From JANQTF01 sp036835375 (GTDB lineage Bacteria; Bacteroidota; Bacteroidia; J057), in the NCBI GenBank assembly GCA_036835375.1, contig DAITMB010000096.1, positions 1 to 19,974 of the forward strand: DNA of 19,974 nt. The letters are read 5' to 3'. The position numbers were made by a program, and so were the translations under genes. The stretch's first letter is position 1. Each line of letters opens with the position of its first letter. Of the stretch, positions 1-5,885 are shown in pieces. Under the pieces are notes generated by a model. That model did no database searches, was not told the DNA's origin, and was given only the letters and a program-made list of their open reading frames with translations.

Positions 1-292
1 GGCTGGCGCGTAAGCCCTGTGCCGGGCTGGAGATGGTGCTTGCGGAGAACGGGAGCGTATTTCCGACGCTGCATTCGCAATGTACGGAAAAACAGCGTTC
101 CCTGCTGTATGCCTCCATCTGCTGGGGCCGTGGCCGGGTGTGGCTTTGCAGGGCAGCGGCTCGGAGATGGCTATGGCAGGAGTGCGCTTCGCCTAAAACG
201 GGTTGAGGCGCAGCGGGCCTATTTTGGGGCGCTTGGGTTTCCTTCCGTGGAGCTCCACCGAGGGCCTGCTCAAGCTGCTGGCGAAAAGTCGT
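1..292. other. left-edge region with no assignable gene
   Basis: This stretch is GC-rich and open in several frames at once, but I recognise no family in any of them. A plus-strand frame is open from base 3 to a TGA at 204-206 and could be the tail of a gene that starts outside the window, yet its translation has no motif I can name. A minus-strand frame from the neighbouring transposase/T9SS fragment reads through to 193. I treat the region as decayed or non-coding. No hairpin or direct repeat stood out. Confidence 0.3.
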
Positions 293-294
293 TG

Positions 295-380
295 TTGATT
301 GATTTTCAAGACTTTATAGCTCCGCACGCGCTCCTCGTGTTGCATGCTGACCAGATACATTCCGGAGGGGAGTCTGGAGG
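295..380 (-). pseudogene. T9SS C-terminal sorting-domain-like fragment
   Basis: The minus-strand translation here contains SSRLPSGMYLVSMQHEER followed by VRSYKVLKIN. This matches the end of a T9SS type A sorting domain: an L-P-x-G-x-Y-x-V strand, a short polar turn, then a K-V-x-x-x strand. Such tails route cargo through the PorSS outer-membrane machinery in Bacteroidota. A genuine tail would stop at about this point, but the frame stays open for some 34 more residues of unrelated sequence to base 193, and upstream it joins a transposase remnant instead of a secreted protein. I read it as the broken 3' end of a former secreted-protein gene cut by an insertion sequence. The match is short, so chance similarity remains possible. 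Confidence 0.35.
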
Positions 381-435
381 AAAGGAGAAAGGATTTTTTG
401 ACGGGATGTGTCATAAAAATGCTTTTGGAGGCAAC

Positions 436-600
436 GTTTTTTTTAAAGGCAAGCTTGATCATGGCCAGGAAAGGTTCAGCTTTCTTCTCAAAGCTGGTCG
501 CGATTCTTCTGCAGTTTTTCAGCCATCTGATGAGGCATGCAATCACATTCCGGTCTTTGAATGCGTTGGTGCCGGACTTCGGCTTAGGGCCCTTGATTCT
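436..600 (-). pseudogene. IS5-like transposase, C-terminal remnant
   Basis: The minus-strand frame opens just after a TAA at 601-603 and reads ...NAFKDRNVIACLIRWLK, then NCRRIATSFEKKAEPFLAMI and KLAF. This is the recognisable C-terminal signature of IS5/IS4-type DDE transposases (R-N-V-I-E-R-x-x-x-x-L-K-x-x-R-R-I-A-T-R-x-x-K, then F-L-A-M-x-x-L-A). The catalytic Glu-Arg expected after R-N-V-I is replaced by Ala-Cys, so even a full-length copy would be inactive. The DDE Asp-containing N-terminal two-thirds are not visible upstream, where the DUF433 region begins. Just downstream, TTTTTATGACACATCCCGTC (minus strand, about 401-420) could be the element's terminal repeat; no partner copy was found in the window. 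Confidence 0.55.
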
Positions 601-747
601 TTACTCAGTTCCTTCTTTGTTTTTTGTCAGGATGTTGGCTAAAGACTTCCTTTAGCGGAGATGGCTCCAGATCGAATGGATTGCCAAGTTCTGTCATTTG
701 CGGGCCGGGTCTTACCACTGTGCGGCGATTTTCGTATCATTGAGAAT

Positions 748-969
748 ATGAAATACCAGGCTTATCTCTCCCTTGATCCGCACATCCGCTTTGGTCGGCC
801 CTGCATTGTGGGCACCCGGATCGCGGTTTATGATGTACTCGGGTGGCTGGCGCAGGGTATGAGCATCCTGGCCATTCTGGAAGAGTTTCCTGAACTGGAA
901 GAGGTACACATCCGGGCTTGTCTGGCCTATGCGGCAGATCGGGAGCGGAGAGTAAGGATTGCTTCCTGA
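748..969 (+). CDS. DUF433 family protein, probable antitoxin
   Basis: The 73-residue product is a complete DUF433 domain (PF04255): residues 8-31 carry the hallmark S-L-D-P-x-I-x-F-G-R-P-C-I-x-G-T-R-I-x-V-x-D-V-L, followed by helices W33-G38 and I43-F48 ending in E-E-F-P-E-L and a helical A-C-L-A-Y-A-A-D tail. DUF433 proteins are winged-helix-like and usually precede a DUF5615 PIN-like nuclease, forming a presumed toxin-antitoxin pair. Here a DUF5615-type start follows immediately, with TGA and ATG overlapping (TGATG at 967-971). I chose the ATG at 748 because the domain begins at once; the frame is open further upstream to 661, but that translation does not fit the family. The gene looks intact although its partner is broken. 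DNA binding and the antitoxin role are inferred from the family. Confidence 0.85.
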   Translation: MKYQAYLSLDPHIRFGRPCIVGTRIAVYDVLGWLAQGMSILAILEEFPELEEVHIRACLAYAADRERRVRIAS

Positions 970-1082
970 TGCTGCTGTTTGATCAAAATATTTCTTACCG
1001 CATACTGCGGCTGTTGGAAACGGACTTTCCTGGCAGCCTGCGCGTGAGTCGGTGTGGTATTCCAGTAGTGGAATTGTATTAA
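969..1082 (+). pseudogene. truncated DUF5615 PIN-like toxin
   Basis: The ATG at 969 overlaps the stop of the DUF433 gene. The 37-residue product begins MLLFDQNISYRILRLLETDF, then PGSLRVSRCGI. This matches the N-terminus of DUF5615 (PF18480) nucleases, which start L-L-F-D-x-N-L-S and run into F-P-G-S-x-H-V-x-x-x-G-L; the Asp of the FDQN motif is a presumed metal ligand. Family members are usually about 100-120 residues. After residue 31 the sequence diverges and stops. I looked in the other two frames of 1060-1300 for the missing half (the expected I-V-T/S-K-D-x-D-F strand and the P-P-K-V-I-W strand) and found no convincing match, so this looks like truncation or recombination, not a single frameshift. 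It is unlikely to be functional. Confidence 0.65.
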
Positions 1083-1795
1083 CTTACCCGAAACAGTCAC
1101 TACTCCTTGGCTCCCGCAGGCAAGGACCCGTTGCTGGAATCGGCATAGCAATTTTTTTCACCCTGTGCGAAGGCAGCAACGAGGAACAGGTGCTTTATGA
1201 GGCCGGGGTTGGTGTGGAAACAAGGGCGTGAATAGAAAGGAGGCGACCTGCCAAAATCATCGGTACCTCATACTAGCCAGGTTTTTGTACTGTCGGGCCA
1301 GTGAGAATCACATTTGACAACCCCCGTTCAGAACAAGGTATGTACCCTGTATTCTCTCCGGAGGGCAAGCTGGTTGAAATTCAATTTGTCGCTGGCGGGC
1401 AGAGTTAATTGGTATAGAATCCCGACCATCACTTACCAAATGGCACATAGTTCTATTAACTCAGAATGGGGGATCGAGTGGGGAGCGGCAAATTGGTCCT
1501 CCAGAGATCGTCACTGGTTGCTTCATTCTACTCAGAAATTGTGACAATCGGGCAGCACCTCACTTCTTTTTGAGAAAAGTGACGAACCGTATTTATGCCA
1601 ATTCAAAATACTTGCGAGACCAGAATCAGTGGGTTTGTAAATAATAAATTATCCCCTAATCTTAAATTTTTTGAAACAATCTATAAGTCATATCGTATGA
1701 TAGTGTATCAATTGTTGTCATTTTTGAGATAATATGACGATGGAGAAAGCCGAAAATCCTCAAGAGTAGGTATCACTTAATTATCCTTCAATCAC
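1083..1795. other. long non-coding stretch after broken TA locus
   Basis: About 700 bases contain no gene I would call. The only protein-like piece is the short fragment at 1301-1408, listed separately. From about 1560 the DNA becomes clearly AT-rich and stays so into the coiled-coil gene at 1796, whose promoter should therefore lie in roughly 1620-1790. I could not find a convincing Bacteroidota promoter (TTTG, about 19 bases, TAnnTTTG). A weak hairpin (TCACTT 1560-1565 with AAGTGA 1577-1582) is present but has no T-run. The compositional change near 1560 probably marks the right edge of the decayed zone. Confidence 0.4.
1301..1408 (+). pseudogene. short protein-like fragment, unknown family
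   Basis: A plus-strand frame open from the TAG at 1274 to the TAA at 1406 reads, from a GTG at 1301, VRITFDNPRSEQGMYPVFSP followed by EGKLVEIQFVAGGQS. The alternating hydrophobic/polar pattern and the F-S-P-E-G-K-L-V-E-I-Q-F stretch look like real beta-strand protein sequence instead of random translation, but at 35 residues it is too short to assign. It could be a tiny gene or the C-terminal relic of a larger one lost together with the toxin's 3' half. I do not recognise the family. Confidence 0.22.
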
Positions 1796-2080
1796 ATGGA
1801 CAAGCAAGCATTCAAACAAAAAGCAAAACAAAGTATCGATCATCTTTTTACCAAAATCGATGAATTGGAAGCCAAAAAAGAGCAAGCTCAAGGAGATGCC
1901 AAAATGGCTTATGAAAACACGATCAAAGAGATGAAAACCCGCAAAAAAGAGTTGCAAGCCAAGTACGACGAGCTTTCTACCGCCACCGATGAAAAGTGGG
2001 AAGAAGTAAAAATGGCTTTCTCTGCCGCCACCGATTCCTTCCAGGAGGGTCTGGGCAAAATCGCCACCTTGGTTCGGTAA
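1796..2080 (+). CDS. small coiled-coil protein, function unknown
   Basis: The 94-residue product is highly charged and almost entirely helical. Residues 5-70 form a Lys/Glu/Ala-rich coiled coil (FTKIDELEAKKEQAQGDAKM, then an E-M-K-T-R-K-K-E-L-Q-A-K-Y-D-E-L heptad run). The last 25 residues are an amphipathic helix (W-E-E-V-K-M-A-F-S-A-A-T-D-S-F-Q-E-G-L) typical of small helical-bundle proteins. There is no signal peptide and no Cys. Similar short coiled-coil proteins in many bacteria are often annotated as stress-related or only hypothetical; I do not assign a function. The gene stands alone: a long AT-rich upstream region and a strong terminator 35 bases after the stop make it a monocistronic unit. 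Its AT content is higher than that of the genes to its right. Confidence 0.8.
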   Translation: MDKQAFKQKAKQSIDHLFTKIDELEAKKEQAQGDAKMAYENTIKEMKTRKKELQAKYDELSTATDEKWEEVKMAFSAATDSFQEGLGKIATLVR

Positions 2081-2114
2081 GTGATCGCTGCCAAAATATC
2101 GCGATACGGTGCGT

Positions 2115-2154
2115 TACAGGGGGAGTGCTTCGGCACGCCCCCTGTATTTGTTTT
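2115..2154 (+). terminator. strong intrinsic terminator with cUUCGg loop
   Basis: TACAGGGGG (2115-2123) pairs with CCCCCTGTA (2138-2146). After one A/G mismatch, GTGC (2125-2128) pairs with GCAC (2133-2136), capped by a TTCG tetraloop (2129-2132) closed by C-G. TTTGTTTT follows at 2147-2154. The stem begins 34 bases after the stop of the coiled-coil gene and isolates it from the PLP-enzyme gene at 2312. Confidence 0.9.
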
Positions 2155-2311
2155 CGGGGTACTCATGGGGCTTCCCAAAGGGTTTTTAGCCAGCACAGCC
2201 CAGTCTTCGGCACATGGATGCGACTTCATGCAAATGCAACCAGAACTTTCCCTCAACTCTCACCAACTTTTCCCATCTTCCCCCGCTCAAGTGTAGCTAT
2301 CCCAATTTTCT

Positions 2312-3475
2312 ATGGAGCTTTCTCATCTTATCAATCATCTCGGGGAGTCGCGGGAAGATTACCTCGGCTCAGCGGTGCCGCCTGTGTTTCAGAGTAGTAA
2401 CTTTGTGTTCAACGATGTCGCTGCGATGCGAGAGCAGTTGATGCACGAAATGGATCGGCCATTTTATACCCGTGGGCACAACCCGACGGTGGCCATGCTG
2501 CGAGCAAAACTCGCGGCGCTGGAGGGCGCAGAGGAGTGTCTCATGTTTGCGAGTGGGAGCGGGGCCATCGCCGCCGGGGTGATGTCAACCTTGCAGGCTG
2601 GGGACCATGTGGTGTGTGTGCAGAAGCCTTATAGCTGGACAAACAAACTCTTCAGTCAATTGCTCCCGCGATTTGGCGTGGAGACGACTTTTGTGGACGG
2701 TCGCGACGCCAGCGCTTTCGAGCAAGCGATTCGGCCCAGTACCCGCTTGCTTTATTTGGAAAGTCCTAATTCCCTCACGTTTGAATTGCAGGACATTGCC
2801 GCCGTGGTCGCCATTGCCAAAGCTCATGGCTTGCTCACGGCGATGGACAACAGTTTTTCCACACCACTCAACCAGCAACCGATTCTCATGGGCGTGGACA
2901 TGGTGTTTCACTCCGCCAGCAAATATATCGGGGGGCACAGCGATGTCGTAGCCGGGGTAATGTGTTGCTCTCGCGAACGCGCCGAAATGGTGTTCCAGTC
3001 CGAATACATGACCCTCGGCGCTGTACTGTCGCCGCATGATGCCTGGTTATTGCTTCGGGGCCTTCGCACCCTGCCGATTCGCATGGACCGCGTGGCCCTC
3101 ACGACTCCCAAAGTTGTAGCTTTCCTTGAGCAACATCCAGCGGTAGAGCAAGTGTTTTATCCTTTTTCACCTCTGCATCCTCAGTATGAGTTGGCGATGC
3201 GGCAGATGAAGCAACCTACAGGACAGTTTTCTGTAGCGCTGCGAGCACAAACAATGGCCGATGTCGATGCATTTTGTAATCGGTTGAAAGCATTCTTGTT
3301 GGCTTGTAGCTGGGGTGGCTACGAGTCCCTCGCGTTCCCCATGAGCGCCCTGGTCAGCTCCACGAATTACAGTGGTTCGGTCGTGCCTTGGAACGTGGTG
3401 CGCTTCTACGCAGGCCTGGAGGATGCCGAAGTGCTGATCGAAGACCTGCGCCAAGCACTGGAAGTGCTTCAGTAG
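2312..3475 (+). CDS. PLP-dependent Cys/Met metabolism enzyme
   Basis: The 387-residue cytoplasmic protein has the length and motifs of the Cys/Met metabolism PLP family (PF01053: cystathionine gamma-synthase, beta- and gamma-lyases, O-acylhomoserine sulfhydrylases). Y52-T-R54 followed by H-N-P-T is the phosphate-binding motif that reaches the neighbouring subunit. S81-G-S-G and Y107 line the cofactor. D179 in M-D-N-S-F contacts the pyridine nitrogen, and K204 in H-S-A-S-K-Y-I-G-G-H-S-D is the Schiff-base lysine. R364 in V-R-F-Y-A-G-L-E-D sits where the substrate carboxylate is bound. The enzyme therefore makes or breaks a C-S bond in transsulfuration or a related pathway, but the motifs do not decide the substrate. 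The ATG at 2312 agrees with the usual N-terminus. No sulfur-metabolism gene is adjacent. The 295 bases that follow (3476-3770) show no terminator or gene. Confidence 0.88.
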   Translation: MELSHLINHLGESREDYLGSAVPPVFQSSNFVFNDVAAMREQLMHEMDRPFYTRGHNPTVAMLRAKLAALEGAEECLMFASGSGAIAAGVMSTLQAGDHVVCVQKPYSWTNKLFSQLLPRFGVETTFVDGRDASAFEQAIRPSTRLLYLESPNSLTFELQDIAAVVAIAKAHGLLTAMDNSFSTPLNQQPILMGVDMVFHSASKYIGGHSDVVAGVMCCSRERAEMVFQSEYMTLGAVLSPHDAWLLLRGLRTLPIRMDRVALTTPKVVAFLEQHPAVEQVFYPFSPLHPQYELAMRQMKQPTGQFSVALRAQTMADVDAFCNRLKAFLLACSWGGYESLAFPMSALVSSTNYSGSVVPWNVVRFYAGLEDAEVLIEDLRQALEVLQ

Positions 3476-3770
3476 GGATCAGGAAGGCGCATGATTCGCA
3501 GTCATCCTGCTCCCGGCGTTAGTCGAGTTGTGGATTTATTCAACCGAAAATCCATGAAATATCGCCTGACTGAAGCCAACAGCCGGATATTGTTCGTGTG
3601 CTCATCTCGCATTTCCATCGGAGCTGGTCGGGGTTTCCCAACTGCATGACGGAGATATTTTGATCAAAATTCTCCGTGGCGAATCCTTTGCCCTGACGAT
3701 TGCTGGACTTCGTATTTTCCCACTTTTTTGCCAATTTTATGGCCTCTTCTTCACTACTACCTGGTCTGTC

Positions 3771-4250
3771 ATGAACCTTCAGCAATGCATTCTCTTCCTG
3801 GGGCTTTTGTCCGCTTCCGCTCTGTCGGCTCAGCCCGATTCCGATCCCGTAGTCCTCATGGATCGGCTTGGATACAACTACAGCTTCACTGAAGCTGGCA
3901 ATATTAGGACTGTGTTTGAGGTCGGGAAAGACGACCGGACTCAGCTCGTCATTGTCAAAACAAAGACACAAACCTATCTCGGCACGGAGATTCGGGAAGT
4001 CTTGTCCATCGCCGGACAATTCAAAAAAGCCAAGCGAGAGGTTCTCATTCGCCTGCTCGAAGACAGTGGCAGGAAAAAGCTTGGTTCCTGGAGCATTGAG
4101 TTCGACGAAGAGGCTAAAACCTATGTGGTATTTTTTACCGCCAAAATTCCCGCGACAGTGGACGAAGAGACATTGAAAGCGGTGTTGCTACTGGTGTCTG
4201 AGTCCGCCGACGAAATGGAACAAGCGCTCATGAAGGGCGACGATTATTAA
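3771..4250 (+). CDS. secreted YbjN-like protein
   Basis: The ATG at 3771 gives 159 residues beginning with a signal peptide (MNLQQCILFLGLLSASALSA, cleavage likely before Q21). The frame is open further upstream to a TTG at 3660, but that extension would bury the signal. The mature protein shows the order of elements of YbjN/type III chaperone-like folds: an N-terminal helix with L-G-Y-N-Y, strand pairs around T-V-F-E-V and T-Q-L-V-I-V-K-T-K-T, a central helix (V-L-I-R-L-L-E-D-S), the strand G-S-W-S-I-E-F-D, then Y-V-V-F-F-T-A-K-I-P and a last helix ending S-A-D-E-M-E-Q-A-L. That assignment is by pattern only. The substrate or partner is unknown; YbjN-fold proteins are usually protein-binding. 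It is followed 158 bases later by a lipoprotein on the same strand. Confidence 0.7.
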   Translation: MNLQQCILFLGLLSASALSAQPDSDPVVLMDRLGYNYSFTEAGNIRTVFEVGKDDRTQLVIVKTKTQTYLGTEIREVLSIAGQFKKAKREVLIRLLEDSGRKKLGSWSIEFDEEAKTYVVFFTAKIPATVDEETLKAVLLLVSESADEMEQALMKGDDY

Positions 4251-4408
4251 GCACGCCGATTCATCGGGGCGACACGTAAACGGAGGAGGTCACACACCCT
4301 TACTATTTTTGTGGAAAGGCTGTGCAGCACATGCGATGCGCCGAACGTTTTGGAGGAAATTTCTGCTTTCATTTCTTTCAACGACTTTCACTCATGTGCC
4401 TCAACCCT

Positions 4409-4786
4409 ATGAAGTCACTCGCTTTTGTGTTCGCCCTGCTGCTGATTGTCAGCGCCTGCGACAGTTCCCCTATTGGTGCCATTGGTCAAGAAAAAGACCA
4501 GAAATCCCTTGATGAGCTTATGCTCGAGATAGAGACCCTCATTGCTGACAAGTCTTGCTCCAAATCAAGCAACTGCCAAGTCATTGCCTATGGTGCCAAG
4601 GCTTGCGGCGGACCTCAAGGATACCTAGTGTATGCCAGCGACAATGTGGACATCGCCCAACTGCAATCTCTTGTGGACAAATACACGGCGATGGAAGTGG
4701 AGATGAATGAAAAATACGATGTTATTTCAGATTGCGCTCTGATGGAAGCTCCCAGTCCGAGCTGCTTGAGCGGAAATTGTCAGTAG
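4409..4786 (+). CDS. cysteine-rich lipoprotein, function unknown
   Basis: The product is 125 residues. MKSLAFVFALLLIVSAC is a signal peptide with a lipobox ending at Cys17, so LspA (encoded in this window) should cleave it and leave it anchored in the membrane. I start at 4409 because longer starts (4322, 4394) would put charged sequence before the hydrophobic core. The mature part has six further cysteines: K-S-C and N-C-Q-V-I, A-C-G-G-P-Q-G-Y-L-V-Y, S-D-C, P-S-C and G-N-C-Q at the C-terminus. This implies disulfides in an oxidising compartment. The pattern (C-x5-C-Q-V...C-G-G-P...S-D-C...C...C) recalls small uncharacterised periplasmic proteins found across Gram-negatives, but I cannot name the family. 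A T9A8 tract (4793-4809) lies just after the stop and may help termination. Confidence 0.78.
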   Translation: MKSLAFVFALLLIVSACDSSPIGAIGQEKDQKSLDELMLEIETLIADKSCSKSSNCQVIAYGAKACGGPQGYLVYASDNVDIAQLQSLVDKYTAMEVEMNEKYDVISDCALMEAPSPSCLSGNCQ

Positions 4787-4830
4787 CGTCAGTTTTTTTT
4801 TAAAAAAAAGGCACTCAGGAGCCGATAAAG

Positions 4831-4895
4831 GGGGACTTTCGCCAGCTAGACACTGATGCAAGGATTTTCCTGCATCGGTCGTTGGGGAAAGTCCC
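4831..4895. promoter_or_regulatory. nested inverted-repeat element before ankyrin gene
   Basis: Two stems nest in 65 bases. The outer stem is GGGACTTTC (4832-4840) with GAAAGTCCC (4887-4895), nine perfect pairs. The inner stem is GATGCA (4855-4860) with TGCATC (4871-4876), continued by GG/CC after a bulged A and closed by an ATTTT loop (about 4864-4868). As RNA this would be a long arm with a 14-base left and 10-base right internal loop. It lies 22 bases before the ATG of the ankyrin gene and 45 bases after the lipoprotein stop. There is no T-run after the outer stem, so a leader element, transcript processing site or mobile inverted repeat fits better than a simple terminator. I match it to no known riboswitch. 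Confidence 0.5.
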
Positions 4896-4916
4896 TCATT
4901 CTCATAACTTCCCCCC

Positions 4917-5831
4917 ATGATGTCAGTGTTTTCTTCGGTCCGGATGGGGAGGAAGTCCGATTTATCTCAGTTTTTGAGGTCGGGTGGCAATCCCAATGCC
5001 CTGAACAAGGAAGGGGACAGCTTGCTTCATTTGGCTGTGCTCAATGGTCAGACGCACCTCCTGCCCGCGCTTTTGGAGCATGGTGCAGAAGTCAATCGCG
5101 AAGACCAATTTGGCAATACGCCCCTGCACCTCGCTTCCCTCAATGGCAACCAAAAGGCTGCTGAATACCTTGTGGGACACGGTGCGGAGATCGATATCAC
5201 AACCGAATTCCGAAGCTGGACGCCCCTGATGATCGCCATCAACACTTGCCACGAGCAAATGGCCGAATGGCTGATCGACCAAGGAGCCAACCTTGATTAT
5301 GTCGATCGCGTGGAAGGCTGGACGCCGCTCTTGGTGGCATGTGATCAAGGATTGCCAGAACTCACCTGTAGCCTGCTCGAAAAAGGCGTTCGGGTGGATG
5401 CAACGGTCCGGGACGGCGATGCCCGAGGCCGATCTGCGATTCACCTGGCCAGCTACTACGGCCACATCGAGCCGATCCGCGAACTCATTCGCCGGGGCGT
5501 GGACATCAACCTTCAACCCGAAGGTGGCGGCTTGACAGCCCTGCATTGGGCAGTGTACAACCATCACCCCAAGTTGCTGCGCTTCTTGCTTGAGGAGGGT
5601 GCCAACCCCAATCACCCCGCAGGGGGCATTTATGTGGGGCGATTGCCACTACATTATGCTGTGACTGAACGAAGCTTGGAGATGGCGCAACTGCTACTTC
5701 GCCAAGAGGCCGATCCGCTTTTTCCGGATTTAGAAGGGAAAACACCCTTGCGCCTAGCCCTCCTTTGCCACCAGTCCACGGGGCTGCCGGTGTTTAGGGA
5801 GCTGGTGCAGCTCATGGAATCGTATGCTTGA
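4917..5831 (+). CDS. ankyrin-repeat protein
   Basis: The 304-residue product consists of ankyrin repeats almost from end to end, with no signal peptide or membrane segment, so it is probably cytosolic. Starts at 4917 and 4920 (ATGATG) are equivalent; one at 4944 is also possible. After a degenerate N-cap (residues 14-30), about eight repeats of 33-36 residues follow, with cores such as L-L-H-L-A-V-L-N-G, T-P-L-H-L-A-S-L-N-G, T-P-L-M-I-A, T-P-L-L-V-A, S-A-I-H-L-A-S-Y-Y-G-H, T-A-L-H-W-A-V, L-P-L-H-Y-A-V and T-P-L-R-L-A. Each is followed by the second helix and a G-A-x-x-N/D turn. Such stacks bind partner proteins, and there is no fused catalytic domain, so the role is unknown. It is convergent with the permease, 54 bases away. 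Confidence 0.9.
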   Translation: MMSVFSSVRMGRKSDLSQFLRSGGNPNALNKEGDSLLHLAVLNGQTHLLPALLEHGAEVNREDQFGNTPLHLASLNGNQKAAEYLVGHGAEIDITTEFRSWTPLMIAINTCHEQMAEWLIDQGANLDYVDRVEGWTPLLVACDQGLPELTCSLLEKGVRVDATVRDGDARGRSAIHLASYYGHIEPIRELIRRGVDINLQPEGGGLTALHWAVYNHHPKLLRFLLEEGANPNHPAGGIYVGRLPLHYAVTERSLEMAQLLLRQEADPLFPDLEGKTPLRLALLCHQSTGLPVFRELVQLMESYA

Positions 5832-5883
5832 ATACATTTGCTTGGCCCTAGCCCAGCAATGCTGTTGTATTCGCCAATTTTTT
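5830..5883. terminator. probable terminator between convergent genes
   Basis: An outer stem GAATACA (5830-5836) / TGTATTC (5866-5872) encloses an inner stem TTGCTTGG (5838-5845) / CCCAGCAA (5852-5859) with one mismatch and a CCCTAG loop. A run of six T (5878-5883) follows on the plus strand, just before the permease stop codon. It fits termination of the ankyrin gene and may serve the minus-strand permease as well, though no matching T-run exists on that strand. Confidence 0.5.
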
Positions 5884-5885
5884 AC

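Noticed and set aside
19..642. Plus-strand open frame of 207 codons at the left edge
   Set aside because: The translation looks random and overlaps the better-supported minus-strand transposase fragment.
1314..1544. Plus-strand open frame of 76 codons
   Set aside because: Its translation is irregular and it overlaps, in another frame, the more protein-like fragment at 1301-1408.
3540..4019. Minus-strand open frame of 159 codons
   Set aside because: It is antisense to the YbjN-like gene, which has a clear signal peptide; no motif seen on this strand.
4962..5615. Minus-strand open frame of 217 codons opposite the ankyrin gene
   Set aside because: It is a shadow of the ankyrin repeats on the other strand.
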